59,220 bases of DNA from Spirochaetota bacterium (lineage in GTDB: Bacteria > Spirochaetota > Spirochaetia > Treponematales > Rectinemataceae), in contig JAPLSO010000028.1 of assembly GCA_026398595.1 (NCBI GenBank), positions 1 to 59,220 on the forward strand. The letters are read 5' to 3'. The translations under genes were made by a program, and so were the position numbers. Under the pieces are notes generated by a model. It searched no databases. It was not told the origin of the DNA and saw only the letters and a program-made list of their open reading frames with translations. Positions 8,006 through 15,939 of the stretch are shown piece after piece; position 1 is the stretch's first letter; each line of letters opens with the position of its first letter.

Positions 8006-8724
8006 TCCGTTCCCCTCGGTTCCCTATGGGGAAGCGCGGCTGTCCTTGGGGGGAGAAATCCCTCTTCGGCCGTTCTGAACGCCCTGAGGATTTCCTCCAG
8101 CGAAGCCCCCGCATGAAGAAGCCCCGTCAAGGCATCGTTCTTCAGCAGGAACATCAACCTCGAAAGCATCTGCAAGTGGCTTTTTATATTGGGCGAAATC
8201 ATCGAGAAAACGATGGAGACCGGCTTTCCGTCCATCGCCCCGAAATCGACCGGGGATTCGAGAAAAAAGAGTGCCAGGGAAGGCATTTCCGAATTGAGCA
8301 CGAGGGGATTGCGCACATGCGGGACAGCGATACCGTCCCCGATCGCCGTGGATCCCAGCTTCTCCCGGGCTAGGAGAAATTGGCTGAAAAGTCCACGATC
8401 GGTTCCCTTCGGAAGCTTCATCAGGCGGGAAATCGCCTTGAGTACGGCCTCCTTGGAATCGCTCTCGACTCGATCATAGATGCCTCCTTCTTCCAGCGCA
8501 TCCGCTATCGATATCGGTCTTCCCTCCGTCTTTTCAGTCGCTTTGAGAGAATCTGGGTTGAGCCGCAAGCCGCGGAGCGCTGACCACTCGAGGAGTTCCG
8601 AATAGTCGAACCTATATTGGCCGGAAACCTGGTAGTGCGGCAGCCGCTCGGCCTGAATCCAGCCGTAAATCGTCTTTTCTGAGGCATTGAAGAGCTTCGA
8701 GACATCGCGGACGGAAAGATTCAT
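8002..8724 (-). CDS. Regulator: excisionase-type HTH fused to PTS EIIA (PtsN-like) domain
   Basis: 240 aa from the ATG at 8724 (MNLSVRDVSKLF), preceded by GGGGGCT; an earlier ATG at 8745 is possible. Residues 1-60 form a MerR/excisionase-type helix-turn-helix (ASEKTIYGWIQAERLPHYQV). Residues from about 75 match PTS EIIA type-2/PtsN, with the phosphorylatable His in GIAVPHVRNP and the GPF-like LFFLESPVDFGAMDGKPV strand. The protein could read phosphoenolpyruvate/PTS phosphorylation state and bind DNA. It is the first gene of the Ehr operon and is translationally coupled to it, so it probably controls this operon. No PTS transporter genes are nearby. Role is inferred from domains and context. 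Confidence 0.85.
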   Translation of the reverse strand: MNLSVRDVSKLFNASEKTIYGWIQAERLPHYQVSGQYRFDYSELLEWSALRGLRLNPDSLKATEKTEGRPISIADALEEGGIYDRVESDSKEAVLKAISRLMKLPKGTDRGLFSQFLLAREKLGSTAIGDGIAVPHVRNPLVLNSEMPSLALFFLESPVDFGAMDGKPVSIVFSMISPNIKSHLQMLSRLMFLLKNDALTGLLHAGASLEEILRAFRTAEEGFLPPRTAALPHREPRGTE

Positions 8725-8812
8725 GCAGCCCCCGGGAATCAGCAAAGTTGCTGAAAATGATGTCTATTACTATCCCCTGCGCAGGAACACTTTTGTGCCC
8801 GGCCTTAATACA

Positions 8813-8841
8813 ACTATAGACTGCGGTGGAAACTCTGTAAA
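8813..8841 (-). promoter_or_regulatory. Putative promoter of the Ehr operon
   Basis: On the minus strand TTTACA (8836-8841) and TATAGT (8813-8818) are separated by 17 bp, about 85-90 nt upstream of the regulator start at 8724. No sigma-54 GG-N10-GC pattern was found in the same gap. Confidence 0.55.
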
Positions 8842-8913
8842 GATTTACGGCTATGCTTTCTATTCTGCGGTTCCTCGCTGTGCCGGGAACTTATACGTTA
8901 GTTTATTAGACCA

Positions 8914-9559
8914 ATGCCTTTCTATGACAGAATAAGCAGCCTCTACGATGAACTATTCCCTGTGAATCTAAAAGCCATTGAGGTTATTGAATCCCTTATC
9001 CCATCCGAAGCAGAAAAGAGAATTCTCGACTTGGGAGCCGCGACGGCAGTCCGAGGAGCCTCGCGCGCCCATGTCGTTCAAGGCTCCATGCTCGGTGTTG
9101 AAGCCATCGTGCGAAACGACTATGGTATCCTGGTCCAATTCGGCGCCGTACTCTACCTCGGCAATACTCTTCCCCACCTGGAGACTGACTGTCTGTCTGC
9201 CTTTTCAAATGTCTACGCAGGCTGCTTTCCATAGGTTCTCCCTTCATCGTCCAGACCTTGAATTACCGCAATCCGGAGATAGGACCGGCTTTTCATTCCC
9301 GACCCTGCGTACAATCGGGTTCGGCTTCGAACGCAGACACGAGGCAGGCCCGAGTCCGGGAACACTCTCTTTCGTCACCAGGCTTATCGATGTAGAACGA
9401 TTTTTCGAAGACCGGACAACTCTCTATCCTATCAAGCCGGATAGTCTGGTCTTGTTTCTGAGAGAGGCCGGTTTCAAGGATGTGGAATTACGATCAGGAT
9501 GGAAAAACAGGGATTCGAGGCGGCGAGAGACAGCTATCTATCTCGCCGCGGCGAGATAG
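8914..9559 (+). pseudogene. Decayed SAM-dependent methyltransferase
   Basis: The first frame starts MPFYDRISSLYDELFP and reads EKRILDLGAAT, a class I methyltransferase motif I, then continues RAHVVQGSMLGVEAIV...VLYLGNTLPHLETD before a stop at 9232-9234. The family-like sequence resumes in another frame (GFSFPTLRTIGFGFERR, GPSPGTLSFVTRL, DSLVLFLREAGFKDVELRSGW) to a stop at 9557-9559. The segment between motif I and VVQGS is also shorter than expected, so an internal deletion plus a frameshift have inactivated it. Compared with intact methyltransferases the SAM-binding loop is incomplete. It converges on ymdB and shares a palindrome with it. Confidence 0.75.
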
Positions 9560-9561
9560 AT
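9536..9561. terminator. Perfect 26-bp palindrome at convergent gene ends
   Basis: The half-site ATCTATCTCGCCG is followed directly by its exact reverse complement, centred at 9548.5. It contains the stop codons of both convergent reading frames (plus-strand TAG 9557-9559, minus-strand TAG 9540-9538), which is why both proteins end in YLAAAR. As RNA it would fold to a hairpin on either strand, but no U-run follows, so a bidirectional terminator or mRNA 3' end stabiliser is only inferred. Confidence 0.6.
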
Positions 9562-10353
9562 TCGTTCGATCGACAAGCAGCGCCTGCTCTGGGCGTCCAG
9601 GCTAAAGAGGGCTCCTGACAAGGCGGCCTCTCCTTCGGCTGTTTCCATCTTATAGGGGATCTGGCTCAAGGAGCGCTTGATGCAGATTTCCTTTTTGACA
9701 CCAATGACGGAGTCGATGGGCCCCGTCATGCCAAGATCCGTGAGATAGCCCGTGCCCTTGGGAAGGAGACGTTCATCGGCAGTCTGAACATGGGTATGGG
9801 TGCCGGCGACAACGCTGACAGCCCCATCCAGGCTCCATGCCAAGGCTTCCTTTTCCTCGGTAGACTCAGCGTGGAAATCGATGACGATGAAGGCGGAAGG
9901 ATGTCCCCGCTTCGCCCGGGCGACGAGTTCGGCCGCCGTTCTGAAGGGACAATCGATATCGTAGAGTTCTTCCCTGCCCTGGAGATTGATGATGATCCAC
10001 TCGAAGCGGCGGCCCTTGAAATGGAGGAAGCCCCTGCCGGGCAAGCCCGGCGGGTAGTTGGCTGGCCGTAAAAGCTTCTCTTCGGCATCCAGGAATTCCG
10101 AAGCTTCCTTCCTTTCCCAGACATGGTTTCCGCTCGTCACCACGTCAACGCCTGAGTTCAGCATCGAGGTCATCTCTTCCTGGCCTATGCCAAAACCTTT
10201 AAGGGCATTTTCGCCGTTGGCGACCACAAGGTCGGCTCCGGACTTTTTTTTGAGGCTGGGAAGCTGCTGGAAAAGGGCCCTGAGACCCGGAGGCCCGACA
10301 ACATCGCCGATCATCAGCAAGGTCGCCGGGTCTTCCTGCCTTTCATCGGGCAT
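9538..10353 (-). CDS. ymdB: YmdB-family metallophosphoesterase
   Basis: 271 aa, usual length for the TIGR00282/YmdB family. Metal-binding motifs are in order: IGDVVGPPG, VVANGENALKGFG, TSGNHVWE, VIDFHAESTEEK and VAGTHTHVQTADE. The family hydrolyses 2',3'-cyclic nucleotides and affects RNA decay and cell fate in Bacillus. It begins inside the end of rny (overlap of 11 bp), the conserved rny-ymdB pairing, consistent with a shared role in RNA metabolism. Confidence 0.93.
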   Translation of the reverse strand: MPDERQEDPATLLMIGDVVGPPGLRALFQQLPSLKKKSGADLVVANGENALKGFGIGQEEMTSMLNSGVDVVTSGNHVWERKEASEFLDAEEKLLRPANYPPGLPGRGFLHFKGRRFEWIIINLQGREELYDIDCPFRTAAELVARAKRGHPSAFIVIDFHAESTEEKEALAWSLDGAVSVVAGTHTHVQTADERLLPKGTGYLTDLGMTGPIDSVIGVKKEICIKRSLSQIPYKMETAEGEAALSGALFSLDAQSRRCLSIERIYLAAAR

Positions 10354-11869
10354 ATTCGACGATTCTGGTCTCGCGGATTATCGTAACCTTGATACGTCCC
10401 GGATAGCGAAGATCGGTCTCTATCTTCTTGGCGATGTTCTTGCAGAGCTCTTTAGCCTGCTCATCCGACACACTCTCGTAGTTGACGAGTATCCGCAGTT
10501 CCCTGCCGGCCTGGATGGCAAAGGCCTTGTCCACGCCGGAGAAGCTCTCGGCTATGGTCTCGAGGTTCTCGAGGCGCTTGATGTAGTTGTCCAGAGTCTC
10601 GCGCCGCGCTCCGGGCCTGGCTGCGGAGATGGCGTCGGCGATCTGAACAAGAACGCTCTCGGAGCAAGAAGGCTCGATGTCGTTGTGGTGGGCGCCGACG
10701 GCGTTGACCACGCGGGGATCCTCGCCCATCTTGCGCACAAGTTCCGTGCCAATCTCGGCGTGGTTCTGGTCTCCGTCCGTCTCGACGCCCTTGCCGATAT
10801 CGTGGAGGAGAGCGCCGCGCTTCGCGATCTCGCGGTTGAGACCGAGTTCGGCAGCGAGAAGGCCGGCGATTACGGCCACTTCCTTCGAGTGCAGGAGGAC
10901 GTTCTGCCCGTAGCTCGTGCGGAAATAGAGCCTGCCTAAAGCGCGGATCAGCTCGGGCACCATGTTGTGGAGGCCGAGGTCGAAGACGACCTTCTCGCCC
11001 TCGTCGTAGATCTTCTGCGAGATCTCCTTGGTGACCTTCTGTACCATCTCTTCGATCCGTGCGGGATGGATGCGGCCGTCGATGATGAGGCGCTCAAGGG
11101 ATACCCTGGCAATCTCCCTGCGTACAGGGTCGAAACAGGAGATGACGACGGCCTCGGGTGTGTCGTCGATGATGACATCGACGCCCGTGAGGGTTTCGAG
11201 GGTGCGGATGTTGCGGCCCTCACGCCCTATGATCCTGCCCTTCATCTCATCGGAAGGTAGGGTTACTGAGGTCACCGTCACTTCAGCGGTGACATCCGTA
11301 GCTATCCTCTGCATCGTCGTGACGAGGATGTCGCGAGTGCGCTTTTCGGCGGTGAGTTGAGCTTCCTGGTCGATCTTATTGATAAGGATCTGGGCATCGC
11401 GCTTGGCCTCGTTCTCCATGGTCTGGATGATGAGGCGCTTGGCTTCCTCGGAGCTTAAGCCGGAAATCCGCTCGAGCTCCTGTCTGTACTGCTCCTCCTT
11501 GCCAAGGAGAGCCCCATCCCTGTCGTCGAGGGCCTTCTCCCTGCTCTTGAGTGCGGCTTCCAGCCGTTCAAGGGCCTCGATCTTGGAATCGAGGTTCTCT
11601 TCCTTCTGCATGACGCGGCGTTCGAGCTTCTGGAGCTCGACGCGGCGTTCTCTATTCTCCCTTTCAAGCTGGTTGCGATCTCGAATGATCTGATCTTTCG
11701 CCTCGACAAGGATCGCCTTCTTCTCGGCTTCCGCTTCGCGTACTGCGTCTTGTCTTGTCCGTTCTGCCACATTTTCGGCGGCGGTCAGTTGAAATCTGGC
11801 AAAAAGCCAGCGGATCATCCATCCAAGAATCAAACCGGCAAAGGGAAGGGCAATAAGCCACAAGTTCAT
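10343..11869 (-). CDS. rny: Ribonuclease Y
   Basis: 508 aa. An N-terminal membrane anchor (LWLIALPFAGLILGWMIRWLF) is followed by a long charged coiled coil (about 30-190), a KH domain (GRIIGREGRNIRTLETLTGVDVIIDD) and an HD domain with HDIGKG, ending in the conserved ...IKVTIIRETRIVEYAR. It is a membrane-bound endoribonuclease that initiates mRNA decay. The start ATG follows a GGAGGG ribosome-binding site. It is first in a two-gene unit with ymdB and has its own consensus promoter at 11905-11932. Confidence 0.97.
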   Translation of the reverse strand: MNLWLIALPFAGLILGWMIRWLFARFQLTAAENVAERTRQDAVREAEAEKKAILVEAKDQIIRDRNQLERENRERRVELQKLERRVMQKEENLDSKIEALERLEAALKSREKALDDRDGALLGKEEQYRQELERISGLSSEEAKRLIIQTMENEAKRDAQILINKIDQEAQLTAEKRTRDILVTTMQRIATDVTAEVTVTSVTLPSDEMKGRIIGREGRNIRTLETLTGVDVIIDDTPEAVVISCFDPVRREIARVSLERLIIDGRIHPARIEEMVQKVTKEISQKIYDEGEKVVFDLGLHNMVPELIRALGRLYFRTSYGQNVLLHSKEVAVIAGLLAAELGLNREIAKRGALLHDIGKGVETDGDQNHAEIGTELVRKMGEDPRVVNAVGAHHNDIEPSCSESVLVQIADAISAARPGARRETLDNYIKRLENLETIAESFSGVDKAFAIQAGRELRILVNYESVSDEQAKELCKNIAKKIETDLRYPGRIKVTIIRETRIVEYAR

Positions 11870-11904
11870 CTGTCCCTCCGAAATGAAAAAATGCCGTTGA
11901 CTCG

Positions 11905-11932
11905 ATTATACGGATGGGGAACTCTTTGTCAA
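11905..11932 (-). promoter_or_regulatory. Consensus sigma-70 promoter of rny
   Basis: On the minus strand a perfect TTGACA (11927-11932) and a perfect TATAAT (11905-11910) are 16 bp apart, about 36 bp upstream of the rny ATG. This is one of the strongest promoter matches in the window. Confidence 0.85.
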
Positions 11933-11968
11933 GGTAAAATTAAATGGGACAAAAGATAACGAAAGCAG

Positions 11969-11998
11969 TTGACGGCCTGCAGGACTTGCTTCTATACT
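11969..11998 (+). promoter_or_regulatory. Putative promoter of the RRM protein gene
   Basis: TTGACG (11969-11974) and TATACT (11993-11998) are 18 bp apart on the plus strand. No coding gene begins until 12351, so if used it would give a leader of about 345 nt. Confidence 0.5.
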
Positions 11999-12004
11999 TC
12001 CAAA

Positions 12005-12350
12005 AGACGTCACGGATGTGGCGTCAGTATTTTCGGAGGGAAGCATTTGGCGACTCCGTTTTTAAGGTTGAAACTGGCTTCTCATGCATCGTCATTCCTA
12101 TGATCAAGGTTTTGGGGGTTCGGCGGCCGAATACTCCAGAGCCCCCGCTTCACTCGCTTCATCCCTCGGAAAGACCCCAGCACCGCACTCCCAGCCTCAC
12201 ACTCATACCTTGAAGACGCCTGTCGTGTATCCTCACCTTCCTGAAAGTGGCTTCGCGATCACCTGAAAGCGATCGCGCGACGTTCGCCCTAGGCGGACGG
12301 ATCCGGCGCCGTCGTCCTGTGATGACGACCCTAATTTGAGGTTTTTCCGC
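12005..12350 (+). other. Long structured 5' leader ahead of the RRM gene
   Basis: This 346-nt stretch holds no convincing gene. It has several potential stems near its 3' end: GCGATC with GATCGC around 12253-12278, CGCC/GGCG at about 12286-12296, and GTCGTC/GACGAC around the loop CTGTGAT shortly before the start codon. Such a leader is reminiscent of cold-shock mRNA leaders, but a separate small RNA cannot be excluded. Confidence 0.4.
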
Positions 12351-12638
12351 ATGTCCAAGAAGGTTTATGTCGGCAACATGAATTACAGCACCGCCGAGCA
12401 GCAGCTCCGCGATCTTTTCGCCCAGTACGGCGAAGTCTCCTCCGTCAACATCATCATCGATCGCTACACCGGCAAGGCGAAGGGATTCGGATTCATCGAG
12501 ATGACCAATGACGACGAGGCCCAGAAGGCTATCGACGCTCTCAACGGCTTCGAGTTCATGGGCAGGCAGCTCCGCGTCAACGAAGCGGAAGACAAGCCGC
12601 GCCGGGACGGAGGTTCCTTCCGCCCCCGCAACTACTGA
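12351..12638 (+). CDS. Small RNA-binding protein with a single RRM
   Basis: 95 aa starting MSKKVYVGNMNYSTAEQQ. RNP2 (VYVGNM) and RNP1 (KGFGFIEM) octamer-type motifs are intact, followed by LNGFEFMGRQLRVNEAEDK and a short basic/Gly-Arg tail (RRDGGSFRPRNY). This layout matches the bacterial Rbp/RRM proteins, often cold-inducible RNA chaperones. The start at 12351 is chosen because the RRM begins there; five more codons upstream are open. A long leader precedes it and a strong hairpin follows. Confidence 0.93.
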   Translation: MSKKVYVGNMNYSTAEQQLRDLFAQYGEVSSVNIIIDRYTGKAKGFGFIEMTNDDEAQKAIDALNGFEFMGRQLRVNEAEDKPRRDGGSFRPRNY

Positions 12639-12664
12639 TCGCTGACGAAGCGTAGTGTAACAAT

Positions 12665-12697
12665 GCCCCCGATGGCCGCCCGGGGGGCTTTTTATTT
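12665..12697. terminator. Rho-independent terminator shared by RRM gene and rluD end
   Basis: GCCCCCG and CGGGGGGC flank a 9-nt loop and are followed on the plus strand by CTTTTTATTTTT. The hairpin lies just past the RRM stop codon; rluD, on the other strand, ends at 12692 inside the T-run, so the signal mainly serves the RRM gene. Confidence 0.8.
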
Positions 12698-13750
12698 TTC
12701 CAGGTATGCATCCAGCGACGCCATGGCATCGCGGAATCGCTGGGGCAGGTCGGCCTTGAAGACTGAAGGCTCCTTCGCGCCGGGCAGGCATATCTTGAGA
12801 CGCCGCGCATGGAGCATCAAGGTGGCGTCGGGGAATAGCTTGTCCTGCTTGCCATATAGAGGGTCACCCAGAATAGGGCAACCCAGCTCGGAGAGATGGA
12901 CCCTCAACTGGTGGGTACGCCCGGTTTTAGGATAGAGAGCAAGGAAGGCGTAGCTCCCCTTGTTCCCCAGATTCCATCGCTTCAGCACTTTATAATCCGT
13001 GACCGCGTGCTTGCCCCCTCGTTCGGAGGCTGCAAACTTCTTCCTGTCTTTTCTGTCCCTGGCGAGATAATTCTCCATCCTGCCCGCATCCCCGGAGGGC
13101 AAGCCGCGGACAATGGCAGCGTATTCCTTCCTCACTGTCCTGTCCTTGAATTGTCCGGCGAGGTATTCGTGCGCGGCCGTGTTCCTCGCCACGACGATGA
13201 CTCCCGATGTGTCCTTGTCGAGACGGTGGACAATGCCGCCCCGGGGAGAATCCCCCTCGCCCTTGCGTTCCGCGTCGAGCCAGAGAGCGGCGTTGGCGAG
13301 GGTCCCGCCCCAATGCCCGTTGGCTGGGTGGGTAACCATGCCTTGGGCTTTATCGAACACAAAGATATTGGCATCCTCGTAGATCAGCCGTACCTCGAGC
13401 TTTTCAGGCTGGAAGGAATGTTCCGGCTCGGGAGACCAGCCGACTTCGATCTTTTCCCCCGGCTTGAGACGCCGCGAGAGTTTTTCCTCAGCCCCGTCGA
13501 CCCGTATCCTGGCCCCCCTTGCCTTGAGCTGGGAACGGCTCATGAGACGGACGGTTTCAGCCAGGTACTTGTCCGCCCTTCCCCCCTTACCTTCAGCGAC
13601 GACCCCTTTCCAGAAGCCCCCTGCGGTTTCGAGAGGAGCCAGGCGCTCGGCATGGGCTCCCAGACTTTCAGGCTCCTTATGTTTCTTCAAGATCTTTCCC
13701 CAAGTTCGGGCGTCGGGGATGTCCATGTTCCCTGGTTCCGTATTCGACAT
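12692..13750 (-). CDS. rluD: RluA/RluD-family 23S rRNA pseudouridine synthase
   Basis: 352 aa. An S4 RNA-binding domain (about 55-115; GGRADKYLAETVRLMSRSQLKARGARIRVDG) precedes the catalytic domain with the signature GGIVHRLDKDTSGVIVVARN containing the nucleophilic Asp, and the C-terminal GRTHQLRVHLSELGCPILGD. The 55-residue N-terminal extension is not typical and overlaps the end of truA by 74 bp; no later ATG precedes the S4 domain. Last gene of the dxs operon. RluD versus RluC-type target specificity is uncertain. Confidence 0.88.
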   Translation of the reverse strand: MSNTEPGNMDIPDARTWGKILKKHKEPESLGAHAERLAPLETAGGFWKGVVAEGKGGRADKYLAETVRLMSRSQLKARGARIRVDGAEEKLSRRLKPGEKIEVGWSPEPEHSFQPEKLEVRLIYEDANIFVFDKAQGMVTHPANGHWGGTLANAALWLDAERKGEGDSPRGGIVHRLDKDTSGVIVVARNTAAHEYLAGQFKDRTVRKEYAAIVRGLPSGDAGRMENYLARDRKDRKKFAASERGGKHAVTDYKVLKRWNLGNKGSYAFLALYPKTGRTHQLRVHLSELGCPILGDPLYGKQDKLFPDATLMLHARRLKICLPGAKEPSVFKADLPQRFRDAMASLDAYLEK

Positions 13751-14492
13751 TCCAAAGGAATAGACCGTAGGGAGGAGCGGTAGGCCCCGCAGTCTCTCTC
13801 CTGCCTCCTTCGAGAATGGCTTTTAGCCGGAAAATACCCTCCTCCGGGCTCGAGACTTGCGACTCTAGGAGGATCAGGGTGCCGACGAGGGAGCGAACCA
13901 TGCGCCAGAGGAAGGCGTTGGCGGCGACCTGGTAGACGAGGCCTTCACCCTCGTACCAGAAGGACGATTCGGCGACAAACCTCGATTTGGAAGCGGAAAT
14001 GTCCTTTGCGGAGGCGAAGGCCGAAAAATCGTGCTCGCCGAGAAAGGCAGCGGCCATGGGGTTTAGGACGCTTATCGAAGGCCTCCTGCCGATGTTCCAG
14101 GCATAACGTCGGCCCAAAGCATCCTGGATAGGCCCGCTGGCCATGAAATACCGGTATCTGCGCAGGGATGCGTCGAAGCGGGCGTGAAAATCCTCAGGAC
14201 CGTCACCCGAGGAGAGAATTCTGATGTCCCCGGGGAGGAGACGATTCAAGGCAAGGGCGAATTTCTCCGCCGAAATGGAGGCTATGTCGGTGAAGAAGCC
14301 AGCGACCTGCCCCCTGGCGTGAACCCCGGCATCAGTCCGTCCCGCGCCGGTGAGTCGAATATGATCCCCATGCATCTTCTCGAGGGCCTTCTCCAGTTCT
14401 TCCTGGACAGACCGGGCGTTTTTCTGCCGCTGCCAGCCGCTGAAATCCGTTCCGTCGTAAGAGACAAGGAGCTTGATGGGCCGCTTCGTCAT
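13677..14492 (-). CDS. truA: tRNA pseudouridine(38-40) synthase TruA
   Basis: 271 aa. Family motifs are VSYDGTDFSGWQRQ, the catalytic GAGRTDAGVHARGQV with its Asp, and the late FLWRMVRSLVGTLI. It modifies positions 38-40 of the tRNA anticodon arm. The ATG overlaps the acpS stop (ATGA). The last ~19 residues are unusual and overlap the rluD 5' end. Confidence 0.95.
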   Translation of the reverse strand: MTKRPIKLLVSYDGTDFSGWQRQKNARSVQEELEKALEKMHGDHIRLTGAGRTDAGVHARGQVAGFFTDIASISAEKFALALNRLLPGDIRILSSGDGPEDFHARFDASLRRYRYFMASGPIQDALGRRYAWNIGRRPSISVLNPMAAAFLGEHDFSAFASAKDISASKSRFVAESSFWYEGEGLVYQVAANAFLWRMVRSLVGTLILLESQVSSPEEGIFRLKAILEGGRRETAGPTAPPYGLFLWNVEYGTREHGHPRRPNLGKDLEET

Positions 14493-14875
14493 CGGACTCG
14501 GCCTTCCCTCTCGATGATGACGATGGCGACGGCGTTCTCCCCCTCGTGGGTGAGGGAACAGTGCAGCTTTCCTCCGCCCAAGGCTTTGAAACGCGCCAGT
14601 GCCGTGCCTTCGAGAAATATCTCGGGTTTGCCCCGGTGATCGTTGCGGACGAGGATGTCCTTGAGATGGATATCGGCGAGGCCTGTGCCGAGCGCCTTGC
14701 CGAAGGCTTCCTTGGCTGCGAATCGCGCTGCGAGGGAAAGGGACATTCCGGCGCCCCTCGAAGCCGAGGTCGAAATCTCGATCGGGTGGAAGAAACGCTC
14801 GACCAGGCCAGGGATGGCGAGCCAGCGTTGAATCCTTCCCACGTGCACGATATCTATCCCAAGACCGGCTATCAA
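14489..14875 (-). CDS. acpS: Holo-[acyl-carrier-protein] synthase
   Basis: 128 aa, standard length. The Mg2+/CoA-binding motifs GLGIDIVHVGRI and FAAKEAFGKALG are present, with the C-terminal SLTHEGENAVAIVII. It transfers 4'-phosphopantetheine to ACP. Start and stop each overlap the neighbouring genes by 4 bp (cdaR upstream, truA downstream). Confidence 0.95.
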   Translation of the reverse strand: MIAGLGIDIVHVGRIQRWLAIPGLVERFFHPIEISTSASRGAGMSLSLAARFAAKEAFGKALGTGLADIHLKDILVRNDHRGKPEIFLEGTALARFKALGGGKLHCSLTHEGENAVAIVIIEREGRVR

Positions 14876-15939
14876 GGCTTGGCCTCGGGCGCTGCCGGCC
14901 CGCCGCCTAAGCTGGCCCCCCCGGGCTGCTCGGCCGTAATGCCCGGACTTCCACCAGCGACGGGGCGTATTGAACCGGAGACCTTGCCCCCGCTGCCCGC
15001 GCCGAGGTTCTGGAGTCGGATCGTCAGGGTCTGCGGCTCGTAGGTCTCGACAATCACCCCTTCGGGCTGCTTGACCGCAACATCGACGGTATAGGTGCCG
15101 GGGCGCGTTAAAGAGGCTAGATCGATGGTGAGGAAGCCATCGGGGTCGAGATTGCCATCCATCCCATCAGGGACGTGGAGGCGCAGGTTTCCCTGAGGGA
15201 GGGCGTCGGCAAGGGAGAGAGAAGGAGATAATCCCTTCATGCTTATCCTAACGTCGGAGTAGTTCTTCACGCTGAGGGAGCGCTTAACTTTCGCCGAGAA
15301 GACGACGGACTCCCTGCCTTCGAAGGCAAGGAGGTTGTTCTTTTTGAGGAGACGGACATCGACCGAGAAATCCGTCTTCTTGCCCCCCAGTCCGATAATA
15401 TCGGTGGAAATCTCCGTGGTCTGGGCGACGAGACCGGCCGGACCAGAGACGTTGATCTCGGATGGAGAGAGGTCGAAGGAAGTGAGTTCGTAGCCTGACT
15501 CGAGAAATCCCTTGAACGAGGGCGTTACGGGCACTTTCTTCTGCACCCGTCTCTCCAGGCCAATGTTTATCTCCTGGGGATCGGGACGTATCTCGAGGGG
15601 GTCTGCTGCTAGGGCATTGCCATGCTTTTCGAGCTTCACCGAGACGCGGTAGATACCCTCGTTCTTGAAGCCGGCCAAGTCCAGACTCGCCGAAATCTCA
15701 TCCTCCCTGATGCCGTAGATGACGTCCCTTTCTCCCTTGAGTACGACCTTGACCATGCGGGGGTATTGGCTCGAAGGGGCGAATTCCTCGTTGAAGGCGA
15801 CTGCCAGCGGGATGTTTATCGTACGCTGCTCGAGTCGGGTCAAGTTAAAAAAGAGTATAAGGAGGAGGGCTGCGGCGAGGGAGAGTACCTTGGCTGGCCA
15901 TTCCGAGAAGAGGCTCGCCGCGAAGTTTTCAGGCTTCAT
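14872..15939 (-). CDS. cdaR: CdaR (YbbR-domain) regulator of diadenylate cyclase
   Basis: 355 aa with one N-terminal membrane helix (WPAKVLSLAAALLLILFFNL) followed by repeated beta-rich YbbR-type domains, each with the pattern of ...VKVVLKGERDVI..., ...VTPSFKGFLESGYELTSFDLSPSEINVSGP... It ends in a low-complexity Gly/Pro tail (GAGSGGKVSGS, GGGPAAPEAKP). Directly downstream of cdaA with an 11-bp overlap, as in Firmicutes, where CdaR modulates CdaA activity at the membrane. Confidence 0.9.
   Translation of the reverse strand: MKPENFAASLFSEWPAKVLSLAAALLLILFFNLTRLEQRTINIPLAVAFNEEFAPSSQYPRMVKVVLKGERDVIYGIREDEISASLDLAGFKNEGIYRVSVKLEKHGNALAADPLEIRPDPQEINIGLERRVQKKVPVTPSFKGFLESGYELTSFDLSPSEINVSGPAGLVAQTTEISTDIIGLGGKKTDFSVDVRLLKKNNLLAFEGRESVVFSAKVKRSLSVKNYSDVRISMKGLSPSLSLADALPQGNLRLHVPDGMDGNLDPDGFLTIDLASLTRPGTYTVDVAVKQPEGVIVETYEPQTLTIRLQNLGAGSGGKVSGSIRPVAGGSPGITAEQPGGASLGGGPAAPEAKP

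Noticed and set aside
8746-8935. Small plus-strand ORF upstream of the methyltransferase pseudogene
   Set aside because: It overlaps the regulator's 5' end and its promoter region, has no ribosome-binding site and no recognisable protein.
12159-12791. 210-codon minus-strand frame over the RRM gene
   Set aside because: Antisense to a gene with intact RNP1 and RNP2 motifs, and it crosses a terminator.
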